A DNA stretch of 64,000 bases from Lineus longissimus. Its lineage: Eukaryota > Nemertea > Pilidiophora > Heteronemertea > Lineidae. The first letter of the stretch is position 1. Each line of letters starts with the position of its first letter. The position numbers and the translations under genes are program-made. Positions 53,832 to 64,000 of the stretch are shown here, one piece after another. The stretch covers positions 21,953,501 to 22,017,500 of the forward strand of contig NC_088310.1 of NCBI RefSeq assembly GCF_910592395.1, written 5' to 3'. The notes under the pieces were generated by a model that was not told the origin of the DNA, ran no database searches, and worked only from the letters and a program-made list of their open reading frames with translations.

Positions 53832-56533
53832 TAGATCACCGGTACCACGTTGGCATGCGGAGTTTATTGACTAGGTTGTCTTAATTGCCAATGTGGTGTA
53901 GATGTTTGTCACCAACAGGCAAACGAATAAGATGAAAAGTAACACCCGCGAGTTATTAGCAACTGAAAAGCTTGGCACTTATTGGCATGCGAGATTGTGA
54001 TTAGTGTAACCCTGCTAAAGATAATTAGACAGGCGGTTCTTCCTGATGAAGGAATTGAGATTCGTCTCTTCGATGATCTATTTCAGAGGCGCTTTTTACA
54101 TAAAGATAGGCTAGTGTAAAATTACGTGACAGCAGTTTCTTTGGTGAGCAGATCGAAACCTGGTGTAGTAAACAGTCATAGTTGGATTATTTGAGTACAT
54201 GTATACCGGGATACGGTAAAAAAGGTACAGGTAAAAAAGCCAGCCACTACTTCATTTCAAAATGCGAAAACATAATGGAATTGATAAACCATAAGAACTT
54301 GAAATGGACAACGAGGAATTTTACGACGACGGTAGTTTTACCTTAGGCGAGAACTTCTATGTAGATGATAGCTTTACCTTGTGGCAGCATCTCTAGGCTA
54401 TTTGATAATTTGGAAATCTACCACTGGCTGTGTACAAACAAAGGAACCCATGGTCTAGCTTTTGGCGGTGGCACTCGGGCTAGCCTATGGGCTTAAAACT
54501 TTGTGCCCGAAGTCAACATTCAACCAATTGTGTTTCATACTCAAATTAGCGAGATTCATCCCATTGCTTTATTGTCTACTAATCGGTCAGTGTTTGACTG
54601 AATCTACTCCTTGTCTTCTTGAGCCTGTTGAGAAAAATAACTTTCGACACCAAATACCATTTCAAACAGTTACCATATATACGGACATCCGTGAATGTTG
54701 TTTCGTAAGAACTTCCTGGCGATATACAAAGAAATTACCAATTTTTGAAAGAAAGAATAAAGTACAATATACAAATGGAACAACTCGGGGAAATCGTCGA
54801 AAAGAAAACAACAGTGTACAACAAAAGTTACTTTAGAGATGGGCTACTCTCAAGAAGAAAAAAAGCTTTTTGTGACTGAGAGTTTGACAGGCAGGCAATG
54901 GACGATTGACATCCCTTCAACAACAATACAGACTGTGATTCAAAGGAAATGATATCTGCACAGGACAGTTCACCGTCAAAGACTTTGTTCGAGTCAAATG
55001 CTATCAGGGGAATCGAATAAGCCACGGTAGAAGTATCGCAGTGTCAGTGGTTGCTCCTAAGATTGGGTCATTTACCAGTCGGATTGGTATTATGTGTTGA
55101 AGACTTCATGCATAATAGTCGCCTTTGAATGCTTTGTGTCATAGACACCCTGGTTGGGCGCTGTAATAACCTTCTTCATCGTGTCTATTGGCGGGAGCAG
55201 GCTGACAGATTTGAGCCCGAGGCTATCCCGATGACAAATAAAGCGATATGTTACCATCATCTGTGCCAAGTTTACCTTGAAAATGCGCCTTTTCACTACC
55301 GCAAGCCCTTGCCGAGACAGGTCCATTTTCAACAGAATTATTGTATTAGTGCAGAAACTTGAGACAAGAAAATCCATTACTGCGAAAAAGAAGATGGATT
55401 CGGGGATAGATTCGTCCCTAAATAAACACAACCTCTCAATAAAAAGTGATGTGAAATAAAGAATAATAATGCGCAAATGGAGAGGGCGTGACGTCAGGAT
55501 AATGAATCTCCAGACAATTAGGACAGAGTTCACTCTAACCAGAGTCAGATTACCCACAAATACACACACATTAGGTGATGCTTAGCCGTTATATTTCTAC
55601 TTCAATAACAAGAGAAAGGTTCCTTCCTGATATGGAAATTATGCTTGTTGGGTTTTCCGTTTGAAGGATATTTCCAAAGGTTTTCAGCGTTAACACGGGT
55701 AAATACACTTCATTAGCGAGTGAGGTGATAATGGCCTAATGCGGCATGGCCCCGCCCCAGTGATCAGGGGTGCTGGCAGCTGAAGTGAGGACAACGGAGA
55801 CTCAGGTTTCCCTATGTTAGCTTGAATAATTTGCCTTGGCAGTTCCTTTCAGGACTGGCAGAGTCCGGCACAGAGACGTGGCGTAGCCGCGAAATCCTAC
55901 CCTAATACAGTCGACCTATTTCTGTTGAAATCTTTGGAAAGAAGTGAGAAGATAAATATTGGGAAGATTGGAAAGGCGGAGATGTCTGTGTGGCGATAAA
56001 TAGACAAATTGAATAGAAATGACATTCTGTACACAGCGATCCGCATAAAAACCCGAGTTGCTTTGTTGTCAAATGAAATAACCCACACTCCCGGATATCT
56101 ACGCTCGAAATGGTCTTAGAGTGATATAAATCACTTTACAGAATCCATATAGAAATAATTTGACAGTTAAACGAGTCTTCTGTTTGTAGGTACAATGACA
56201 GGAACTGGGCATAAAGGGTTGATGGACAGGGGGACACTGACTGAAATGGTTTAGTGATAACTATACCTGACACTTTACAAAAGCGACTGTCAAGTTTGTG
56301 TACATATGTCTCTTACCATTTCGTAACTTGTCATTGAAAAGAAAGGATGTGGTTCTATCAACACAAACTATCCACTTTCAAACATTTGCTTATTTTCCCA
56401 AAACGAGTTTTATTTCATTAGAGGCAGTTCTATACAATTATATACATGTACCTTAAGATAATCAAGAAAACAAGTGCACTTCAGCAAAACGAAGTGTCTT
56501 TTGATAAACACTCGTCATTCAAGTAAAAGCTTT

Positions 56534-56548
56534 TCAGTCATGTCAGTG
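56534..56548 (+). promoter_or_regulatory. Variant copy of dispersed motif, TCAGTCATGTCAGTG
   Basis: This is the second exact copy of the 15-mer at 45666-45680. Confidence 0.3.
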
Positions 56549-59500
56549 CCAACAGGAGGATGGACTATACCAGTGTACACATTTCGAAGATGTTTCAACC
56601 ATATCTAGTTGACAGCAATTTCTGGGAGTCAACATCGTCAAGTCGGGTAAATTGTCATCTAGCACCGTTTGTAATAAAAGTAGACATTTCTGTCTTACCT
56701 CTGCAATGTTAAATGACGGTCCAAAACAATATCAGGTACGAAGACACTAACTTGGCCGTTAACCTTTTAAATTTGGTGTTGTCGATATTCCTTTTAAGCC
56801 CAATAGTTTCAACGTCACGTTAAAGATAACCATTGGTAGTATACATGTTTTGAACAACTGGACCCTGCTATTTATTGATACTTTAATGACCTTGAAAAGT
56901 CAAGTTGTATTTCAAGATAGATGGCATGAGTCTTAGCTGGGATAGTTTTGTCCTTGCTTCCGACATCTGTTCTTTCTGTTTGCTGACCTTGCTCAAGGGC
57001 AACAGGCGCAAAGAAACCATCAGAGTTTGCCTAATATGTATGGAAATTTTATTTTTCTTTTCGATATATTAAATTTGATTAACATTTGATTTAATTTTTG
57101 CTTGAAGAACGTGAAAATTAAGTTCATACGTTTAATCTACAGCAAAGGTGAGGACGACATAATGTAGATTTGAACAATTACAACAGTTTGACCTCCAATG
57201 TGATATGCCTGCTACTAAATATGTTCAAGCACAGAGGTTAAAGTTGACAGCTGGGGCTTTGTATGCTAATTAATGGTATACCAAATTGAAACCTTTGAAG
57301 GGAATGATGACACAAAAGAGGAAATGGATCGTATGGACAGATTGCTATCACGTGATTGTCAGGGTTGTTACTGATTCCCTTGCGGATTAATCACTTAACG
57401 AAACTGCTTTTTCAATGCCATGGTCTTGTATTGAACATAGGTGGCGTGTATTTTTCCTCTTCTAACAAATGATGGCAACACGTCTGGCTAAAGCTGAAAT
57501 TGTAGGTGTCGCCAGCTGCTGATCCGGTGTCAGTTCTTCAGGATCGGAGTCGCCGCTTCATTCACCCAGTCTCTCGGAAAGAATAATAACCTAACACAGA
57601 AGTGGTGCCTCATCAACCAAGCCATGTTATATTAGCCCGTCTATCCAAGAACCAGAAGCAACACAATATATCCCTTTGAAAGAAACCTTCCTTTCAAGCT
57701 CTACCATCCGTTCTGAATATTAATTAACAGCTAATAGTGGGTACATTCAATAGGTTATACGGTGTCGCCATTCAGCGCGAGATGCCCGCGAATTTCCGTG
57801 TTCCTGTCTATTCTGCGGGAGAAATTGTGTATGCCACGTTGAGTTTTACAGAATTTTTCTCCATCTTCTTTATGCCTTTACGTTGGATAATGAGCTGCAA
57901 CCTCTTTAACACTATGCCAACAGAAGTCGGCCATGCATGTTTGGCACTAAATGACAGAATGTGGATGCTTAAAGAGTCCCTAACATGGTCATATCATGTT
58001 ACAAATAAGCTGACAAAATAAACAGTCTCAAGAACTGCCATCACTGTCAAATACGACTTGGTCATTATTGCGGAGCGCTATCCGTGGCCGAGAATGAATG
58101 GCAAACTTATTGGAATACTCCCTTGAATTGAACCAGAATGGACGGACTCGAGGTTTGAAAGGCTATTTGAAGAAGAACGCACAGAAGAGTTACAATTAAA
58201 CATTTCAAATGGGGTGTTTAGCGTCCTTTTCGATATTTTAATGGATCCGTCTTGCTTTGAGAGTTTCTATTTGGGTCATCTGTCCAATTGAAAGCTGGTG
58301 ACTGCTCATATCGCCATGATGTTATCGCAGGCACGGACTGTGAGCCAAGCACTGGAACCACCCATGAAAATAAAACTAACAAGACACAATACTGGGAAAT
58401 TCCACAAGTCGTTGGTCTTGGAAAGATCAAATTGATAAAAAATTGGGACCTCGCACGAAGACATTGCTGGAAAGATGCCTCTTCTGATGAGAAAAATCCA
58501 TATTCAGCGTGTTATTACCTATACGAAGTATACGAATTCGCAAGTAAGGAAATGCACATATTTCACCAGAAGCGTTGATTAAAATGTCCAACCTGCACCC
58601 GCAGATATTCAATGTGTTATAAAATATTTCCGAGATGGAATTAATAATAACTAAAAACTATGCAAACATTTCAAATAAAACGGACTCGTTGACAAATACA
58701 ACAAGCTTTACAAAATTATGCTGTTATTCGCTATTAACTTCAAATTTCATTTTATTTTTATCTGCAAAAAATTCAGTTGACAAAGAGCTACGCGTTTAGC
58801 ATTCACCTGTGGTGCTGGGCTAAGGCCAGGCATGCCAGGGCAACGCTCACGTGGTTTCGAAAAGGCATGACCTATCCGAACCATATCTCGTGTAATTAAT
58901 CTACAAGTACAAGCCATTCATCCCAGCGGCCATTTTGCAGCAAAACAAATTGGATTGAAATCTTGATTCCGTGCTCAGTTTCATAAATATTAATTTCTTC
59001 TTTTAGTTTGGTCGCTGGATGGTTATCTTGGCCTGGCCACATTGTCTCTGCCCCAGTGTGGTGACTCCTCAGTGTCTGGCCCCTTTGTTCACACACCTAT
59101 TGAGAGAGAACCCAGGCTTCTGTATCAATATCGGTAAAAATAACAATCTGTGGAAAGGGAGGAGTTTTGGTATTGATAGCTGATGTTCAAGTTATGAATT
59201 TGGTCAGTGAGCTGTGCTAAATGACTCGACTGCCATCTGAACCAGGGATCGCTAACACTGGCCCTGTAATTGGACCAATTAGCCCTCGGACGGTAGGTCG
59301 AGAACATGCAGTATTCCGGTCCTGCAGCCGCCAGTATGAAGAATGGGGCCAACCTCATTTCAGAACCATGACAGAGAGCAGAGAATCTTGAAATTCACAA
59401 CACAACAGCTTTTCTTCGGGTTCTGTCTGTGATGTCAATTGGGAACATGTCCTCAAGTAACCCATGCCAGTGACGGTAAAGAAAAATGAGCTTTTCCTTT

Positions 59501-61841
59501 AAAACTATACCATCTATGCTCAGAGAGCTAAAACTTTATAGATCACGTAACATCGCATGATTCTGTAATCGTTCCAAGAAATACAAAGTGAACGGTATCA
59601 ATTCTCTAAAATAGCAATTTCTTGAAGACGAATGTTCGCCATCCGGTGTGATATCCACCAACATGCTGCAGCCGCCTGGGGTGACTACTTACTCCGGCTC
59701 TTCACCGCCCTTTTCCCTTTGTGCCTTCCTTCTGCCCGCCTTCCAGATCCCGTGTCACACTCGTCAATTTACGCTCGAATTCCCCCGAATGTCGCCTAAT
59801 AACCAGCGGAAACAAAACTGAGGTGTTTGTGTCCAAACCTCTTTGAATTACACGTCATTATTGTCAATGTGGCATCTGAATAATCACCGGGTTGCTGTTG
59901 CTGTTCATAGTGAAATAGGCATATGAATGAAATGTTGGGAATGCATGATGCTAATAGGGTTATGGAAACCAGTCTTGTGGTGCAGACATGGCTGGGTGGC
60001 AGTGTAAAATGAGGCAGAAAAGGATCTTTCATAACCCTTACGAAGACTGAGCTTCGAACGACGAATTATAAAGTATTTTATGCATTCTATATCGGCGATA
60101 TTTTGGAAAAGTTACCCGATTTCTCCGACTATACTGAGTATACAAGAGGATTTAGGAGTGTTGCGTATTAGCACAGTATATGGTGACACAGACCTTGGTA
60201 CTTCCTCGCACGGACTGCGAAACCTGCCTTACGTTAGTGTTCAATAAATGAAAATTTAGCAATCTTTGCCTATCGCTTATTGTTTCATTTTATTTTATTA
60301 CAAAACATACAAATGTGAGAAGAATGCAGAATGTGAGTGTCCTAAGCCTACACTTTGGATGATGACTGATCAACTGAACACGTTTATCATTGATGAGCTT
60401 AAACAATGACTGTACCCTTTTGACACCAATATCAATGATGACATAAATGATGATACGGTTCATGCCAGTGACTCGACCCCAAAGCAGCGGAGATTTAAAC
60501 ATCGTTTAATCCTTCCCATCATATTGGACAGAGCTGATCTCAGGTTGACTAGATAAAACAATATTCTCCTTGACAATGTAACTCTAATGAAACGAGACAA
60601 ATTATGCTACAATACAATTATTTTTGTTCCCATCGTCGATTTCATCAATTGGGATGTTAATCCGCTTACGTTAGCTTGTCCGAGGTGAACAATAGGCTAT
60701 CAAGTAATGGACCCGGTCACAATCTAAACTGGACCATAATCCTGACCATAATATGGTTAGCCAGTGTGAGATTTAGAGTACATATAGGATTAGCCCCATA
60801 TCCCTGTGCCTCTCTTGGGCACGTCACACTTGACCTTGCAGCAGTCCAGTCCTTTATGCCAACTAAGATAATTCATCATGTCAAAAAAAAAATTCTGTGT
60901 TAGTTGGAGTCATCTAGGCCAAAGAACGTGTTTTCATCAGTGCATTGTTTGTGAACCTCTTCCAATTATTAGCAGTTTCTTTCGAATTTCGCAACATTTT
61001 CAGACATCGCCGCCTTTTGATTTCACACGGAACAACACCAACAATTCGGCCTGTAGGTTTGTCAACAGGAACGAGGCTCAATTTCATTGACTTCCTGTTC
61101 CGGGACCCCCGTCGCCTTGCCGCCACTTTGTCTGGCCCCGCTAGGATTCTGACAACTGGTGTCATTGTCTGGATTGGCCTATGTCCAGAGGCTTTGAAAT
61201 GAAATACCCCGTCTTGACATGCCTTAAGTGCCACTATACGAGGGTATCATTGTTCTGGGGAACATTTCAACCGTCCACCAATACCCTTCTTGAAATAGAA
61301 ACATAATTAGTTGCATTTTCAAGTGTCTCTAACCCCGAACAAGGACTCCATAGATGTGGCGTGTCAATCAAACGCGCCATAGTCTATGGGACGCCGCGCG
61401 ACATGTAAGAAATGACACCGTGATATTTGTGCTTGGAGCGAGGTGCCAATAACACTATCACTGAACCCCAAGGAGTCTGCTGGTCCGTATTCTGCAGATG
61501 GTCGCTCACCTCAGGCCCAGGGAAAGTGTCATGATCCTGTTGGATAGACTGAAGGAGGAACAATAACGATTTCGTCTATTTTTTTACCACAGCTAGAGAA
61601 AATGGCCAAGTTCATGCTATTTAGCTCTCGGCACGATGTGATTTGTGTAACCTAAAAACATTTATCAACCTGCCGTGTGGTGAAAGAGTTCTTTCGTCTG
61701 ATTACAAAGTAACTAACTTCCCGGAAACCTCAACTGGTTCACAGTCCTTAATACTTCATCACCAAACCATTATCCTTAGCCCAGTGACAAAGAATCCAGA
61801 CTGTTTCTTGAACATTTTGAACCAAAATTAATGGTGGTGTA

Positions 61842-61898
61842 ATGATACGTGCAAGAAGCTAACATAACTGTTTCTGCTAGCTTCATGATACGTGCAAG
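61842..61898 (+). repeat. Direct repeat with internal inverted repeat
   Basis: ATGATACGTGCAAG occurs at 61842-61855 and again at 61885-61898, 43 bases apart. Between them GAAGCTA (61854-61860) and TAGCTTC (61878-61884) form a perfect seven-base inverted repeat. Confidence 0.6.
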
Positions 61899-64000
61899 CA
61901 TCTCTAACTAGCTTTGAATGACAGCTGCCTGGGCTATGACTTCAATCTCCACAAACCCAGAGCTACATTGTGTTCATATAAAATAGTTCACAAGGCCAGC
62001 CATGAGATTCAACTCTGAGTATCCCATGAATATAAAAACGGTTACAAGACTAACTCAATTTGCAAATTTTTCCATCTTTCCTCGGAGCCTGTGATAAATC
62101 TGGAGCGACACATAATTCAAGAGTGGAGAACTTCATTACAAATTCAATTTACTGGTATAATACTTGGGCACAAAACAACTAATTACATTAGGATTTTGAC
62201 ATTTAAGATAATTATACCGCGGCAGGTTAGTTATCAACACCAATATTTTTAACCAGTGTTTGCAGGCATAAGATAATAAAATATAGAGCCATTTTGATAT
62301 CTGCCTCATGCGTTTTGATAATGAGTATACCAGATTTAATTAGCGTTAATAAGGACTCGGGCGAAGGAAAACGTCTCTTGTTTGACAATCGTTACATAGA
62401 ACTACTATATAGAAGGAATTCGGTATTCGGTACGCCAACAGGAACATCAGCAACGAACTTCTCGTCTCGTTTCTGAAATGAACCTATTCCCGCGATATTC
62501 CATTCGCCAGCCACGAAAAGCGAAACGTACCGATATCCGCCAGCTGTGCAGGTGCATGTAATGCTAGGCATTACGCTGGGGATGAAAAAAGGGATGATAC
62601 CCAACAAGCGAGAAATAGCTCCATCAATAAATAACCGTTCAATCCTCTCAAATCCTGTGTTTTGCCAATGAGACGAAGCTGATCGCTATTATCTTGGGCG
62701 TGAGAGACTATTAGCCATGTTTACAGGAAATGGGGTTCAAGGGATATTCTCTATCAAGCCGATAGGTGGTGTTTGAAGCTGTCATGAAAGTGTGCTAATT
62801 CAAAAACACGATCATATTATTCGTTGGACATTAGGGTTTTTGGTGGCTTTTAAAAATTGTCCTTAATAAGGATCGTTCAGTACCCAGTTTGTGGAACATC
62901 GTGATTAATGGACTGATCAACGAAGATAAATATATCTGTTATCTGTTATCCTTATATGTAGGATCTTTATTTATGAAAGTGTGGATATTAAATTGTGTTA
63001 GAACTACATTGTCGATTTAGTAGTTCTTAAATCATTTCGCTTCATCGCCCCATATCTGCCTAGCAAAATAATTCAGCACTCACAGTTCCGATTTCACGCT
63101 CAGACTGTTTTTACATATCTCTTGATCTTTGAAAATGCAGGCCTTTTAAGTGACCTTTTGTAAAAAAAAGAGAAAATATGTGTTGCTTACATGTTGTTGT
63201 TTTTTTCTTCTCAGAAGTTCTAGACAGATTAGCTCTAGATGAGTAACTTGTCGAATCTCCTTCCCGCCTCGTCAATCTATTTGAATATAATTATTCACAT
63301 CCCTGACAAATATCACATCTTATCAAATATACGATGATGATATCACAACTTAATTATGGTCTTAACAATATCAAAATTATTAATAGGCCCGTGGCCCCAT
63401 AGCGTGTAATCTTACTAATAACGTATGGCTTCTTGAACTTTGCTCAATGTGTTTAATACATGTAGCTTTCGTGTATGACAATCGCGACAACGATACGTTG
63501 CTGGAATTTAGACTTACATATCCAAGCAAGTTAAAGATTTCGGCTCAACGATTCCAACAGGATGGCTATAACTCGTTCTGAAAATGCTGAAGATTATAGA
63601 GTTGTCAACACATTTTGCTTAAAGATAGCGGGATGTTTACGATTTGGCTGTAAAGCTAACGTCAAAGATGTTGGTGTATCAATGCCAGCAAAAGTTATGA
63701 AAAGATAAGATAATAAAGATAAAGGTGTTGATATGCCCGCACGATCGACTAGAGTCTATAGCTGACAAGATTGCTAAGATGTCAAATACACCAAGGATTT
63801 CGGTAGAAAGAAACCAAGACACCGAGAGGTGGATAGAAAGAAAAAACACCTTCACTATACGCCAGTCTGTTGACGTGTTGCATTCTTTCACAATCATCTT
63901 ACCATGCCACCCACTCCACTGACTCCGGAAAGAGACTGTACGAACGTCGCGGCCCCGCTCTCCTAATGATGTGCTAAACCGGTGGCAAAGACGTTGCCTC

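Larger units (their letters stand above)
48838..64000. other. Intergenic region right of the tRNA, no gene recognised
   Basis: No open frame here has a domain I recognise. The longest (55090-55569 minus, 159 codons) is hydrophobic, without motifs, and overlaps frames on the other strand. Contents I can support are a short palindrome at 53577-53601, two TCF-like cores near 53.8 kb, a motif copy at 56534, and a direct/inverted repeat at 61842-61898. Confidence 0.6.

Noticed and set aside
55090-55569. Longest unexplained open frame away from Six3/6, 159 codons on the minus strand
   Set aside because: It is hydrophobic, lacks motifs, and overlaps open frames on the opposite strand. Chance in AT-rich DNA is the simpler reading.
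60914-61234. Minus-strand open frame of 106 basic codons
   Set aside because: It has no known domain, and long frames on the plus strand cover the same bases.

Overview
This is animal (bilaterian) nuclear DNA. The evidence is a spliced homeobox gene, a eukaryotic tRNA gene with internal A and B boxes and a T-run terminator, AT-rich non-coding sequence, microsatellites, and very little coding capacity. Over-represented TACATGTA and TAGGCCTA palindromes, and a Six protein start that looks spiralian to me, suggest a marine invertebrate, perhaps a mollusc or another lophotrochozoan. I cannot fix the phylum from sequence alone.

The window holds one protein-coding gene I can defend: a Six3/6 (Optix-type) homeobox gene on the minus strand. 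Its first coding exon (21060-21637) carries the whole SIX domain and homeodomain and ends in a clean splice donor. The second coding exon (359-635) lies 20.4 kb away. I recovered it from an acceptor that restores the arginine codon at the known family splice position. The joined product is 284 residues. The intron (636-21059) has no convincing coding sequence but contains plausible regulatory sites, including a Sox-POU composite site with a nearby Otx-type site.

Upstream of the gene (21680-48753) I see no protein gene. This stretch holds Pbx-Meis type sites near the promoter, a four-copy tandem array of Pbx/Hox-type sites at 45.06-45.21 kb, a diverged duplicated element near 40.4/41.0 kb, hairpin-forming inverted repeats and G-rich tracts. 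A single tRNA-Arg(UCG) gene sits at 48754-48826. The remaining 15 kb (48827-64000) again shows no recognisable gene.

The layout fits a developmental regulator in a gene desert, with most information likely in cis-regulatory DNA. The main leads are three motif families with a TALE-homeodomain flavour. They are TGATTGACAG (four exact copies between 10.6 and 24.2 kb), the AGATCAATCA array, and a dispersed AGTCATGACAGT family. All regulatory statements rest on motif matching by eye, and none has been tested by conservation or binding data.
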